DNA of 64,000 nt from Rhodococcus koreensis (GTDB lineage Bacteria > Actinomycetota > Actinomycetes > Mycobacteriales > Mycobacteriaceae): positions 7,006,001 through 7,070,000 of the forward strand of contig NZ_FNSV01000005.1 in NCBI RefSeq assembly GCF_900105905.1, in the 5' to 3' direction. Position numbers and translations under genes: made by a program. The first letter of the stretch is position 1, and each line of letters opens with the position of its first letter. Positions 23,315 to 32,776 of this stretch are shown in pieces. Below the pieces are notes generated by a model, which was given only the letters and a program-made list of their open reading frames with translations, was not told the DNA's origin and searched no databases.

Positions 23315-24397
23315 ATGAGCAGAGCGAGGAGTCAGGACTTCCTGAGAGGGGTCCCCGGCCGTCAGAGCCGAGTGCTGCACGGGGCGGGGCTGGGGGTCGT
23401 CGTGACGACCTGCGCAGTGATCGCTGCAGTCTGGGTATACCCGAGCAGCGCGGACACGGAAGGGTTGCCGATCAGCATCGACGTCCCCTACGTGGGCCCG
23501 GGCGTCGACTCCGGCACGAAGGTGATCCTGCGGGGCGGTGAGGTCGGTGTCGTCACCGGATTGGAACGGACGGGCGCGGACTCCGTCCGCATGGACCTCC
23601 AGCTGGATCCCGATCAGATCGGCGGCCTGACCGATGCCTTCGATGTCGACTTCCGGCCGCAGAACTACTTCGGATCCACCGCCGTCAATCTGGTCGGCAG
23701 GCCCGGCGGTTCCGGTCTGGAGGCACACCGCACCCTGGACCGCACGCCCACAGGAGATTTCACGATGTCGACCATGATCGAGAAGGGTTCGCTGGCCGTC
23801 GACGGCACCCTGACGGACTCGATGATCACCAGCTTGGACAAGGTCGTCCGGTACACCGACGGCCTGACACCGATGTTCGATGCGGCACTCGTGCTCGGCG
23901 ACCGGGTCGCGCAGACTCAGCAGGCACTTCCGGCCGACCTGCTCGGGCGTGTCAACGACGTCCTCGACGTGTTCCCGGCGTTCAATCGACAGGCGATCGA
24001 TTCGCTGACCCACATCTACAACAGCACCTACAACCAGCGACCCGACGGTTCGGTAGGGGTCGACGACCCGTTCATGGACGAGACGGACGCCGGTCTGACC
24101 CTGGCGGCCGGACAATTGTTCGGACAGGCCGGGCAGTTGCTGAAATCTCACGGTGACGAACTGGTACCGGTCACCGAGGTGGTCTCGGAACTCGCCGGCG
24201 TGGTGCCGCACCTGTACGACGGTGGGGCGCGCCCCGAGCGACTGCGCACCGCCGTCGAGCGGCTGGACTCGGCGTTCGAGGACAGCGGCGACGGGCAGCG
24301 GCTCAATCTCCGGATCGTCCTGGACGATCTGCCCGCACTGGCGGCCCCGCTCGCGTTGACCGGTGCCCCGCCGTCCGAGGACGGGGCCGGCCGATGA
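23315..24397 (+). CDS. Mce family protein A
   Basis: This 360-residue protein has an N-terminal membrane anchor (GLGVVVTTCAVIAAVWVY), an MCE domain (about residues 45-125, ISIDVPYVGPGVDSGTKVIL and RGGEVGVVTGLE) and a long helical C-terminal region. Six Mce proteins (A-F) form the periplasmic tunnel through which lipids reach the permeases. It starts four bases after permease B and its stop overlaps the start of MceB. Confidence 0.92.
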   Translation: MSRARSQDFLRGVPGRQSRVLHGAGLGVVVTTCAVIAAVWVYPSSADTEGLPISIDVPYVGPGVDSGTKVILRGGEVGVVTGLERTGADSVRMDLQLDPDQIGGLTDAFDVDFRPQNYFGSTAVNLVGRPGGSGLEAHRTLDRTPTGDFTMSTMIEKGSLAVDGTLTDSMITSLDKVVRYTDGLTPMFDAALVLGDRVAQTQQALPADLLGRVNDVLDVFPAFNRQAIDSLTHIYNSTYNQRPDGSVGVDDPFMDETDAGLTLAAGQLFGQAGQLLKSHGDELVPVTEVVSELAGVVPHLYDGGARPERLRTAVERLDSAFEDSGDGQRLNLRIVLDDLPALAAPLALTGAPPSEDGAGR

Positions 24398-25407
24398 GCA
24401 ACCGAACCAGGTACATCGTCACTCTCGTCAAGCTCGCCGTCGCGGCTGCGGTCTCCGTGGTCCTCTTCATCATCGTGATCAGCGCGATGAAGAGCCCGGT
24501 GACCAATGAGACAAACAGCTACACAGCGGAATTCACCGATGTCTCCGGGCTCGGTGCACACGGGGACATCCGAACGAAGGGGGTCCGGATCGGCAAGGTC
24601 GAATCGGTCGAACTGATCCGGGACGGCGGGCGGAGTCTCGCGGAAGTGCACTTCACGATGGAGAAGCCGTATCAGCTCACCTCCGACACGATCCTCGCGG
24701 TGAAGTACCAGAACCTCACCGGCGTTCGCTACATCGACGCCGAATTCCCCGAAAATCCGGGCGGAGCAGTCGATCGACTGCCTGCCGACAAGACGCGGGC
24801 CTCGTTCGACATCACCGAGTTGTTCAACGGACTGCAACCGGTACTCGCGACCATGAGCACCGACGACATCAACACCTTCACCGAGAACGCGATCTCGCTT
24901 CTGCAAGGAGACGGAAACGGACTGTCACCGATGCTCGAAGACGCACAGAAACTCGCCGGCCTCGCCCACGACCGCGAACAGGTCATCTCGACCCTCACCG
25001 GCAATCTCGCACGGATCTCCGACAGCATGGGAGGCCGGTCGCCCGAGGTCGTCGAGTTCCTGCGCTCGGTGAGTTTCCCGATCGCGAAGGCTATGACGGT
25101 TATCGACGAGTTCCCGAAGACGGCTGCGTTCGGCCCCGAATTCCTCACACCGATCCAACGGTTGATCGATGCTCTCGGTCTGCAACCGGGAATGGACGTC
25201 GAGCAGATGCTCTCCGACGCATTCGCATCGGTGCCGGACACCGCGGAAGCGTTGCGACTGCTGCCGGTCGCCTTCGCCGGTCTGCAGGTTCCGCAGACCG
25301 CCGGGGCAGGCCCGGGCGGTATCCAGTGCACGAACGGTGTGGCGCAGCTACCCACCGACGTCGAGGTTCTGCTGAGAGGGAGTGAGGTCGTCGTATGCAA
25401 CCCGTGA
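24394..25407 (+). CDS. Mce family protein B
   Basis: This 337-residue protein has an N-terminal membrane helix (LAVAAAVSVVLFIIVISAM), an MCE domain with DVSGLGAHGDIRTKGVRIGK and the TGVRYIDAEFPENPG loop, then a helical region. It ends with a Cys-containing tail. It is the second subunit of the Mce hexameric assembly; start and stop overlap those of the neighbouring subunits. Confidence 0.92.
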   Translation: MSNRTRYIVTLVKLAVAAAVSVVLFIIVISAMKSPVTNETNSYTAEFTDVSGLGAHGDIRTKGVRIGKVESVELIRDGGRSLAEVHFTMEKPYQLTSDTILAVKYQNLTGVRYIDAEFPENPGGAVDRLPADKTRASFDITELFNGLQPVLATMSTDDINTFTENAISLLQGDGNGLSPMLEDAQKLAGLAHDREQVISTLTGNLARISDSMGGRSPEVVEFLRSVSFPIAKAMTVIDEFPKTAAFGPEFLTPIQRLIDALGLQPGMDVEQMLSDAFASVPDTAEALRLLPVAFAGLQVPQTAGAGPGGIQCTNGVAQLPTDVEVLLRGSEVVVCNP

Positions 25408-26420
25408 CGAAAAACCGTGCCCAGCGTATCGGCGGGGTGTTGGGCCGGGCGCGGGCGCTGGTCGGCAGGGAGGTCGCGTTCGGCGCGGGCATCGTTCTCC
25501 TGGTGGTCTTCGCACTCGTGACCACCGCCGTCCTCTACGCGAACCCACCGGGACGGATGTCGTTCTCGTTCCGTACCGACGACGCCTCCTCGATCGACAT
25601 CGGCCAGGACGTCCGGGTGGCGGGCATCGGCGTGGGAACCGTCACGGACGTGTTGATCGAGCCGGACGCGGTACTGGTGACGGCCGAGATCGACGACGCG
25701 GTACCGGTCGGCTCGGACTCCCGTGTGGAGGTGCGCATGCTCACCCCGGTCGGGGGATACGCGATCACCCTCGTCCCTCTCGGCGTTCTGCCGCTCGGGG
25801 ACACCCCGCTGCCCGTCGAGCAGGTCAGCGTTCCGTATTCGATCGGCGATGTCCTCCAGGCCGCGCCGCACACGACCGACAACGTCGAGGGCGGCACCGT
25901 CGACGCGAACCTCGACGAGATGGCCCGGGCGCTCGAGGAGAACCCGACGTCGATCGCGTCCATGATCTCGGGCCTGACCAGCATCGCCCGCGTGATGGAT
26001 CAGCAGCGTGCGCAGGTCCGCACGATCGCCGACCTCGCCGCGGAGTATCTCCAGAGTTTCGAGGCCGATCAGGGCATGGTGTTCGACCTGATCCGCGAGA
26101 TCGACGTGGTTCTCTCGACGTACAACACCACCCACGCCGGATTCAACGAGGCGTATTCCCTGCTCGGCAACGTCCTGATGACGATTCAGCCGTTCGAGGC
26201 GTTCTATCTCGACCACAAGACGGAGGTACTCGACGCTGTGAACCACGCGAAGGGTGTGATCGACGAGTTCCGGACGTCGATGGGCCCAGCCATCGACAAT
26301 CTTCAGTCCTTGCGCACTCAGCTTGCCGAATGGCTGACGCCCGAAGGAATGGCCGCGATCAAGGGCGGCACACTCATGGCCTCGGACTTCTGTGTCCCCG
26401 TTCCCGGACGGACGTGCTGA
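25395..26420 (+). CDS. Mce family protein C
   Basis: This 341-residue protein has a membrane anchor (GAGIVLLVVFALVTTAVLYA), an MCE domain (SIDIGQDVRVAGIGVGTVTD, then VEVRMLTPVGGYAITLVPLG) and a helical C-terminus ending CVPVPGRTC. It overlaps mceB by 13 bases, the longest overlap within this operon. Confidence 0.92.
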   Translation: MQPVTKNRAQRIGGVLGRARALVGREVAFGAGIVLLVVFALVTTAVLYANPPGRMSFSFRTDDASSIDIGQDVRVAGIGVGTVTDVLIEPDAVLVTAEIDDAVPVGSDSRVEVRMLTPVGGYAITLVPLGVLPLGDTPLPVEQVSVPYSIGDVLQAAPHTTDNVEGGTVDANLDEMARALEENPTSIASMISGLTSIARVMDQQRAQVRTIADLAAEYLQSFEADQGMVFDLIREIDVVLSTYNTTHAGFNEAYSLLGNVLMTIQPFEAFYLDHKTEVLDAVNHAKGVIDEFRTSMGPAIDNLQSLRTQLAEWLTPEGMAAIKGGTLMASDFCVPVPGRTC

Positions 26421-26421
26421 G

Positions 26422-27453
26422 ATGTCCGGGAAATCACGCCTGATCGTCAAGGTGCTGGCCGTCGTGTGCGCGGCCGCCGCCGTCGGTGGCGCCGGTGTGG
26501 CGGTCGCGACGACGGGGGAGCCGGCAGACCGGTCGGCGTTCTGCGCGCTCATGCCCGACGCCATCGGCCTCTACGCCGGCAACCCGGTCACCCAGATGGG
26601 TTACGAGGTGGGCCGTGTCGAAGGTATCGAGCCGCAGGGCGACCACGTGCAGGTCACCTTCTCGCTCGCGAGTGGCCGGTCCTATCCGTTCGATGTCCGA
26701 GCGGTCACCCGCTCGAAGTCCCTGCTCGCCGATCGGAGTCTCGAACTCGTCGGCAACTACACGTCCGGTCCGGAACTCGCGCCGGAACAGTGCATCCCGC
26801 TGGGGCACAGTCACACTCCGAAGAGCATCTCCGAGATCGCTGGTTCGGCAGCGGATTTCATCGATGCGATCGCTCCGGACGACGGTGAGGAGAACGTCCG
26901 GAAGACGGTGCTCGGTCTGGACGTGGCGCTCCGCGGCCAGGGGGAGAACGCCGCGGACATGATGAGGCATGCCGCCGAGGCGGCAGCCGATCCGGACAAA
27001 CTCGTCGCCGACATCGGCTCGTCGATCGCGAACATGGCCCCGCTGACGGACGAAGCGCTGCGTCGGTGGAGTTCGATCCGGTCGATCGTGGAGCAGATGC
27101 CTGCCGTCGTTGCCGCGGGCATCGATCTGTGGCCCGGAGTCATCGAGGTGTGCGAGGGAATCGGTTGGCTGGTAGCGACTTTGCACGACATCCAGCAGAA
27201 CTACGGCGCCGACATCTGGCCCTTCGTGCACGGACCGGCGACCGACGCCCTGAAGCTGGCGGCGACACGGTCGAACGACATGGCAGGCCTGATCTCGACG
27301 ATTCCGTCGGTTGCACCCTTCCTCGCGCAGCAGACGACGCGCGACGGAGCACTCACCATTGCCTACCAGCCGCCGACCGTGGCTCTGACGACCACCGGAA
27401 CCGAGGTGCCGATGGATCGGCTGCTCGACCTCGTGCGGACGGGAAGGAACTGA
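26422..27453 (+). CDS. Mce family protein D
   Basis: This 343-residue protein has an N-terminal hydrophobic segment (VLAVVCAAAAVGGAGVAVA), an MCE domain (YAGNPVTQMGYEVGRVEGIE, SKSLLADRSLELVGNYTSGP) and a helical remainder with CIPLGHSHTPKSISEI. The ATG at 26422 begins directly after the mceC stop (TGA-G-ATG). The frame is open slightly further upstream, but the anchor begins here. Confidence 0.92.
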   Translation: MSGKSRLIVKVLAVVCAAAAVGGAGVAVATTGEPADRSAFCALMPDAIGLYAGNPVTQMGYEVGRVEGIEPQGDHVQVTFSLASGRSYPFDVRAVTRSKSLLADRSLELVGNYTSGPELAPEQCIPLGHSHTPKSISEIAGSAADFIDAIAPDDGEENVRKTVLGLDVALRGQGENAADMMRHAAEAAADPDKLVADIGSSIANMAPLTDEALRRWSSIRSIVEQMPAVVAAGIDLWPGVIEVCEGIGWLVATLHDIQQNYGADIWPFVHGPATDALKLAATRSNDMAGLISTIPSVAPFLAQQTTRDGALTIAYQPPTVALTTTGTEVPMDRLLDLVRTGRN

Positions 27454-27454
27454 G

Positions 27455-28462
27455 ATGAATCTGTCGAGAAGAACGCGGCAGCTTCTGTGCGCCGCCTCCG
27501 TGAGCGCGGTGGTGCTGACGGTGCCGGCATGTTCCCTGGGACCGGACGACCTGCCCTCGGTCCGCGGTGGCGTCGGCGACACCTACGACCTGTCGCTCGA
27601 GTTCGCCAGTGTGATGAATCTGCCCGCCGGTGCCGACGTGATGATGGACGGCCTGCGGGTCGGCGAGGTCCGGTCTTTGCAGGTGTCCGGATCGACGGTG
27701 ACGGTGTCGGCCGGAGTCGGAAGCGGCACCAGGATTCCCGCCGATGCGCGGGCGATCGTCCGTCAGGACACTCTCCTCGGCGACACCTATATCGCGGTCA
27801 CCGGTGACGGCGAACATTCCGCCGACGGGTACCTGCCTGCCGGTGGCACGATCCCCGTCGCCCGCACCATCTCGCCACCGCAGTTGGAGGACACCATCGC
27901 AGTCCTCGCGAACTTCGTCAACGGCGGCAGCATCCAGCGGATCGAGGATGTGATGGCCCGCGTCAATGCCGTCGTGCCGCCGCTCCCGGCCGTGCGCGAC
28001 GCGGCGTCCGTGGCGGCGCTGGACCTGCAGGACCTCGCTGCCAGGACGCAGGAGATCGACCGGACGCTGACGGGGTTGAACGAGACCGCACTGTCGTTCG
28101 ACGATCGCACCGACGCGCTTTCGGCCATGTTCGACAGTTCCAGCGTGCATTACTGGCGGCGACTCGCGATCTCGGTGGTGTCGCACATCGGCCAGATCCT
28201 GCCCTCCGTCGGCAGCGTCTACGAAGGCGGACTGTGGATGGTTCCCATGCTGAACACGCTGGCCGACACGGGGGACGTGGCGCGCGACGTCTGGGACGAG
28301 GGCCCGGACACGACCGTCGTGCTGTCCCGTTTCCTGCGCAGCAGGATCGTGCCGTTCGCGCAGAAGCCTTCCGTCGAGATCGAGGGCATCGAATCTGCCG
28401 GGGGAGACCAGATCGTGGCCGACGCGGAGAACCTGCTCCGCATGCTGGGAGCAGTGAAATGA
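27455..28462 (+). CDS. Mce family lipoprotein E
   Basis: This 335-residue subunit has a lipoprotein signal peptide: basic start (NLSRRTRQ), hydrophobic core (LLCAASVSAVVLTV) and lipobox VPAC with Cys26. The MCE domain has MNLPAGADVMMDGLRVGEVR and VRQDTLLGDTYIAVTG. As in other mce operons the fifth Mce protein is the lipid-anchored one (LprK-like). It overlaps mceF by four bases. Confidence 0.93.
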   Translation: MNLSRRTRQLLCAASVSAVVLTVPACSLGPDDLPSVRGGVGDTYDLSLEFASVMNLPAGADVMMDGLRVGEVRSLQVSGSTVTVSAGVGSGTRIPADARAIVRQDTLLGDTYIAVTGDGEHSADGYLPAGGTIPVARTISPPQLEDTIAVLANFVNGGSIQRIEDVMARVNAVVPPLPAVRDAASVAALDLQDLAARTQEIDRTLTGLNETALSFDDRTDALSAMFDSSSVHYWRRLAISVVSHIGQILPSVGSVYEGGLWMVPMLNTLADTGDVARDVWDEGPDTTVVLSRFLRSRIVPFAQKPSVEIEGIESAGGDQIVADAENLLRMLGAVK

Positions 28463-29418
28463 CTGTCAAGACTTCGTTGTCGATTCTCGGCATGGTGGTG
28501 ATCGCCGTGCTGTCGTTCCTGTACATGGGCCGGGCGGGTCTGCACGTCTCCCGGTTCGACGACGTACGCACCGCCACGTTGGACGTGCCGGACACGAACG
28601 GGCTCGTCGTCGGCTCCCGTGTGCTGCTCCGGGGGGTGGCGATCGGACACATCAGTGACGTGACGGCGTCGGCCGATCACATCGAGGTCGCGTGGAACTA
28701 CGAGAGTGACCGGTCGATCCCCGCCGACAGCGAGTTCCGCGTCGACAACCTGTCGGCGCTGGGCGAACCGTTCCTCGCGGTGCTGCCCTCGTCCGCAGCG
28801 GGGCCGTATCTCGAGGACGGGGACACCGTCCCGGCGAACCAGGTCGTGGTGCCGACGACGTTCAAGGAGCTCTCGGAGCGCCTGACCAGGCTCCTCGGGC
28901 AGGTGGATCCCGTTCGGGTACAAGCGATCTTCGACACGATCGACGTCGCGCTTCCCGACGACTTCGCGGTCCTGAACAATCTCACGCGGGCAGGCGAACT
29001 ACTCGCGGCGACGCTCACCCAGCAGTCCGACAACCTCACGACGCTGTTCGACACCCTGCAACCACTGCTGATGGACAGTGCCACCCTCCCTCAGGGTTTC
29101 CGGGATACGACACCGATCGTCGCCGAGTTCGGCAGCGGGTTCCACGACGTGCTCGGCGGAATCCGGTTCGCCACCGAGAAGGGTCCGCTGCGCGACGGAA
29201 TCGCAGGCGGAGCAAGCCCTTTCATCGGGGAACTGCAGACGTTCCTCGATCACACCGCCCCGGACCTGCAGGTGATCGGCGTGAATCTCCTGCCCTCGGT
29301 CCAGGCCGGGGCGGCGTCGATGCGGACCGTCGACGTGGGCCGCCTGCTCGACAACGTCATGGCGTCCACCGCATCCGGAGATGCACTGACAGTCCACCTC
29401 AGCCCGTCGGGGCGGTAG
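28459..29418 (+). CDS. Mce family protein F
   Basis: This 319-residue protein has a membrane anchor (LSILGMVVIAVLSFLYMG), an MCE domain with DVPDTNGLVVGSRVLLRGVA and VDNLSALGEPFLAVLPS, then a helical C-terminal half. It is the last of the six Mce subunits. The ATG overlaps the mceE stop. It is shorter than many MceF proteins, which carry a longer Pro-rich tail. Confidence 0.91.
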   Translation: MTVKTSLSILGMVVIAVLSFLYMGRAGLHVSRFDDVRTATLDVPDTNGLVVGSRVLLRGVAIGHISDVTASADHIEVAWNYESDRSIPADSEFRVDNLSALGEPFLAVLPSSAAGPYLEDGDTVPANQVVVPTTFKELSERLTRLLGQVDPVRVQAIFDTIDVALPDDFAVLNNLTRAGELLAATLTQQSDNLTTLFDTLQPLLMDSATLPQGFRDTTPIVAEFGSGFHDVLGGIRFATEKGPLRDGIAGGASPFIGELQTFLDHTAPDLQVIGVNLLPSVQAGAASMRTVDVGRLLDNVMASTASGDALTVHLSPSGR

Positions 29419-29488
29419 AGCCGACCGCACCCCAGACGTACTCGATCGTCCACCCCCGGAGATCGGACAGCCCAGCGAAAGGCGAACG

Positions 29489-30106
29489 ATGCAGAAATCA
29501 ATGGAACTCGTGAACTCCGGAACCGCCCCCGAGGCCGGACCCTCCGATGGTGCGGGCGATCGTGAGCGTCGAGGTGGCAGGAACGTGCCACTGCGGTCGG
29601 TGGTGGTCGGGGGCCTGGTCGCCGTTCTCGTCGTCGCACTGGCGGTGCTCGGGTGGCAACTTCGGAGCACGACCGACGAACTCGACCAACTCCACGACGC
29701 GGCGGCGAGCAGGCAGCAGGCCGAACGGATCGCCCTCGACTACGCGACCGGCGCCGCCGAAATGGACTTTCGCGACCTGCCCGCGTGGCGAACACGGCTG
29801 ACGGCGGGCACCGCCCCGGAACTGTCCAACCGTCTCACCCAGGCCGCGACGTCGATGGAGCAGATCATCGCTCCGCTCCAGTGGACGTCGAGCGCACAGC
29901 CGATCTCGGCGAAAGCAGAACCGGGACCGGACGGAACCTATTCGGTCGACTGCTTCGTCAGCGTCCTGACGAAGAACAGCCAGGCACCGGACGGACTGCA
30001 GTCGACCGCGACCTACAAGATGACGGTCGACAGCGGAAACGACTGGAAGATCACCGAGATCAGCGGAATCGATTCCGCACTCGACGGGGACACGGCGCCG
30101 CGGTAG
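29489..30106 (+). CDS. Mce-associated membrane protein
   Basis: This 205-residue protein has a cytoplasmic charged N-terminus (GDRERRGGRN), one membrane helix (VVVGGLVAVLVVALAVLGWQ) and a periplasmic domain with the pattern AERIALDYATGAAEMDFRDL, found in the mce-associated (Mas) proteins that follow mce operons. These stabilise the transporter or link it to accessory factors. It begins 70 bases after mceF and appears to close the operon. Confidence 0.88.
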   Translation: MQKSMELVNSGTAPEAGPSDGAGDRERRGGRNVPLRSVVVGGLVAVLVVALAVLGWQLRSTTDELDQLHDAAASRQQAERIALDYATGAAEMDFRDLPAWRTRLTAGTAPELSNRLTQAATSMEQIIAPLQWTSSAQPISAKAEPGPDGTYSVDCFVSVLTKNSQAPDGLQSTATYKMTVDSGNDWKITEISGIDSALDGDTAPR

Positions 30107-30150
30107 CCGGAGTTCGGGGCCCTCTGCCGGCGGCGCCGTACCGTGCGTAC

Positions 30151-30765
30151 TCAGTCGCCGGCAGGCAGCGCGGCACGAACAACCGAGGGGACCAGGAACG
30201 TGCGGATCTTCTCGCGGAACCGTTCCAGCGAGCCGGTGCCGCCGTTGAGTTGGCTGATACACATGATCTCGAGTTCCGAGATCCATTCGCACAGCAATGT
30301 CAGATCCAGGTCGGCGCGGAGGTCGCCGGCCTCCTGCGCTTCGCGCAGAATCGGCTCCCACAGCTCACTCGTCAGTTCGACGGCCTTGCCCGACGTGGTC
30401 AGCAGGGAGTTCGCCAGGGTCATCTCCGCGGGGGAGACGAGCAGGTGGACCATGGGGTCCCGCAGGCCGCTCTCGACGTTCTGGCAGATGCCCTCGACGA
30501 GTCGCTCCTCGATAGTGGGCCACTTCGCGATGAAGGCGCGGGCGGGCGTCATGTTCTTGCGCGCGCGCCGCGCGACCGATTCGATGATCAGACTCTCCCG
30601 GTCGGAGAAATACCGGTAGACGGTTGCGCGGGACATGTCCGCCGCGCGGGCGACGTCCTCCATGGTCGTCTTGGTGATCCCGAAGCGTTCGAAGCACGAC
30701 TCCGCTGCGGTGAGGATCGTCGAGCGGACGTCGGTCGCGGGGTCGTTTCCAGTCCTTGCAGCCAC
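30151..30765 (-). CDS. TetR family regulator, paralogue of the TetR at 19.5 kb
   Basis: This regulator of about 204 residues has the helix-turn-helix TTMEDVARAADMSRATVYRY, FSDRESL. The ligand domain (IEERLVEGICQNVESGLRDP, LLVSPAEMTLAN, LTSELWEPILREAQEAGDLR) is clearly related to that of the TetR at 19.5 kb. I place the start at the GTG at 30765; a TTG at 30786 would add seven hydrophobic residues that do not belong to the fold. It is divergent from the Rieske oxygenase gene, with an AGACA-N5-TGTCT dyad between them that is the likely operator. Confidence 0.88.
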   Translation of the reverse strand: MAARTGNDPATDVRSTILTAAESCFERFGITKTTMEDVARAADMSRATVYRYFSDRESLIIESVARRARKNMTPARAFIAKWPTIEERLVEGICQNVESGLRDPMVHLLVSPAEMTLANSLLTTSGKAVELTSELWEPILREAQEAGDLRADLDLTLLCEWISELEIMCISQLNGGTGSLERFREKIRTFLVPSVVRAALPAGD

Positions 30766-30793
30766 GAGGAAACAGTACAACCACAATCTGCCG

Positions 30794-30819
30794 TGAGACG
30801 CTAGACAATGAATGTCTCA
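30794..30819. promoter_or_regulatory. Operator candidate between TetR and Rieske genes
   Basis: TGAGAC (30794-30799) is repeated inverted as GTCTCA (30814-30819), and inside it AGACA-ATGAA-TGTCT (30803-30817) is a perfect 15-bp dyad. It lies between the divergent starts of the TetR and Rieske genes, the standard place for a TetR operator. Confidence 0.62.
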
Positions 30820-30836
30820 TGTGCCACTCTCGGTGT

Positions 30837-32018
30837 ATGGAGCGCGAAGACAAGATCACACTCACCGAGCGACTGATCGCACACGTCGACAACAACAGCA
30901 CCGACTACGCGGACGACCTGCTTCGAGTGCCGTTCTCGGTGTTCAACGACCCCGAACTCGCCGAACGCGAGCGCACGGTGGTCCGGCGGCTGCCGCACAT
31001 CGTCGCCCACGTCGACGAGCTGAAGAAGGCGGGCGACTTCGTCACGACCGAGCTGATCGGCACGCCGCTACTGGTGGTCAAGCAGACGGACGGCAGCGTC
31101 AAGGCCTTCTCCAACGTCTGCAGGCACCGGGGCTCGAAGGTGGAGTTCGAGGAGGCCGGCTGCAAGCGCGTCTTCAGCTGCCCGTATCACAACTGGGCGT
31201 ACGGCCGCGGTGGAGATCTGCGGGGAATGCCGCATGCGGAAGGCTTCGACGGCATGGACCGCTCGCAATACGGGCTCGTCGAATTTCCCTGCGAGGTGCG
31301 GCACGGCCTGGTCTGGGTGGTTCCGACGGTCGGCGCCGAACTCGACATCGCCGGGATTCTCGGCGCCAAGCACGACGCGGAGGTGACGGACACCGGGATG
31401 GCCGAGTCGTTCCAGGTGCGCAAGGAGACCTGGAAACTCGACATGAACTGGAAGATCGCCGTCGACGGCGTCCAGGACTCGTACCACCTGTGCCAGCTGC
31501 ACACCAAGACCGTGTGCAACTACCTCGAGGGCAACATCACGGCCTACGACCTGGTCGACCGTTCGTGGCGAATCGTCGTGGCCCGCAAGTCGATCACCGA
31601 GGTTCGCGGCGCAGATCCCGACTCGTTCGACGTCCGCGACTACTCCCTCGCGAACTACACGATCTACCCGGGCACGATGCTCGTGACCGAGCCCAACCAC
31701 TTCGAGATCTGGACGATCGTGCCCGACACCGAAGATCCCAACGTGTCGTACTGCACCATTCGCCTTCTCTCCCCGAAGGAACCCGAGACTCCGCGGGAGA
31801 AGCGGATTCTGGACAAGAACTGGGAACTCCTGATGGAGACCCTGCACGCCGAGGACTGGTTCGTCACGAAGACGATCACGGCCAACGCGGCGCACGGGCA
31901 GGTCGACGAGCTGATTTACGGACGCAACGAGCTTCCCGGTCAGGTGTTCCACAAGATGATCACCCGCGATGCCGAGGAGGTCGCTCGGCAGGAGGCCGCG
32001 GCCGGCGGTGTGAGGTGA
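30837..32018 (+). CDS. Rieske non-haem iron oxygenase, alpha subunit (copy 1)
   Basis: This 393-residue protein has a Rieske centre with C95-x-H97 and C115-x2-H118 (NVCRHRG and CPYHNWAYG) and a catalytic domain with the mononuclear iron ligands H217 and H222 (VQDSYHLCQLH), with D214 as the bridging acid. Such proteins hydroxylate aromatic or aliphatic rings using O2 and electrons from a reductase; none is encoded next to it, so the ferredoxin-reductase fusions may serve. The ATG at 30837 is the best start, although no strong ribosome-binding site is seen. It heads a four-gene operon with GTGA/ATGA couplings. Confidence 0.9.
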   Translation: MEREDKITLTERLIAHVDNNSTDYADDLLRVPFSVFNDPELAERERTVVRRLPHIVAHVDELKKAGDFVTTELIGTPLLVVKQTDGSVKAFSNVCRHRGSKVEFEEAGCKRVFSCPYHNWAYGRGGDLRGMPHAEGFDGMDRSQYGLVEFPCEVRHGLVWVVPTVGAELDIAGILGAKHDAEVTDTGMAESFQVRKETWKLDMNWKIAVDGVQDSYHLCQLHTKTVCNYLEGNITAYDLVDRSWRIVVARKSITEVRGADPDSFDVRDYSLANYTIYPGTMLVTEPNHFEIWTIVPDTEDPNVSYCTIRLLSPKEPETPREKRILDKNWELLMETLHAEDWFVTKTITANAAHGQVDELIYGRNELPGQVFHKMITRDAEEVARQEAAAGGVR

Positions 32019-32776
32019 CGACGGGCGACCTGCGCCGATCGTCGCCCGCGCCCGGAGTGCTGCAACTCGAACTCGCGCGGCCCGACGTGCACAACGCGAT
32101 CACCCTCGGCCTGCAACGTGAACTCGATGCCGCGCTCGCCGAGGCGGCGGACGACCCGGACGTCCGGGTGGTGCTGCTGGCAGGGGAGGGTACCGCCGCG
32201 TTCTCCGCGGGATACGACCTGAAGGAACTCCGGGCGATGACGGCGGACGCCTGCGCCCTCAGCCTGCTCGAACGGGACGAACTGTTGTGGAGATACTTCA
32301 CGTTCCCCAAACCCACCGTCGCCGCGGTCCAGGGAATGGCCTACGGCGCGGGCACCCTGCTGGCGGCGTGTTCTGATCTGCGCGTCGGAGGTCCCGGCAC
32401 CCGCATCACTGTCACCGCGGCGAAGTACGGCGGCGCCAACCTCACGTGGGTACTCGACCACCTGATCGGTGCCGGACTCGCCCGCGATCTGCTGATGACG
32501 TCCCGGGCAGTCACCGGTGAGGAGGCCCACCGGATGGGTCTCGTCTCCCGGTATGCCGCCGACGACGACGTGCTCGGCGCCGCGCTCGAGGCGGCCGGGC
32601 AGATCGCCGCCCAGCCCCCGGAGTCGATGCGCGAGATCAAGACTCTGCTGCTCGACGGACCGGGACGCGACCTGCGGTCCCGGTACGACCGGGAGAACGT
32701 CGTGTCGCGCACGACGCTCCGGCCGCGTCCGGTCGAGGAGATGTTCGGCTCCTACTTCGGACGGCGCGCCCGGTGA
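32015..32776 (+). CDS. Enoyl-CoA hydratase/isomerase family protein
   Basis: This 253-residue crotonase-fold protein has the oxyanion-hole segments FSAGYDLKEL and GMAYGAGTLLAACSDLRV. The Glu pair of true hydratases is not clearly present in the second segment (YGGANLTWVL follows), so isomerase, dehalogenase-like or other crotonase chemistry is possible. The GTG start overlaps the Rieske stop, and the stop overlaps the thioesterase start, so the genes are translationally coupled. Confidence 0.88.
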   Translation: MTTGDLRRSSPAPGVLQLELARPDVHNAITLGLQRELDAALAEAADDPDVRVVLLAGEGTAAFSAGYDLKELRAMTADACALSLLERDELLWRYFTFPKPTVAAVQGMAYGAGTLLAACSDLRVGGPGTRITVTAAKYGGANLTWVLDHLIGAGLARDLLMTSRAVTGEEAHRMGLVSRYAADDDVLGAALEAAGQIAAQPPESMREIKTLLLDGPGRDLRSRYDRENVVSRTTLRPRPVEEMFGSYFGRRAR

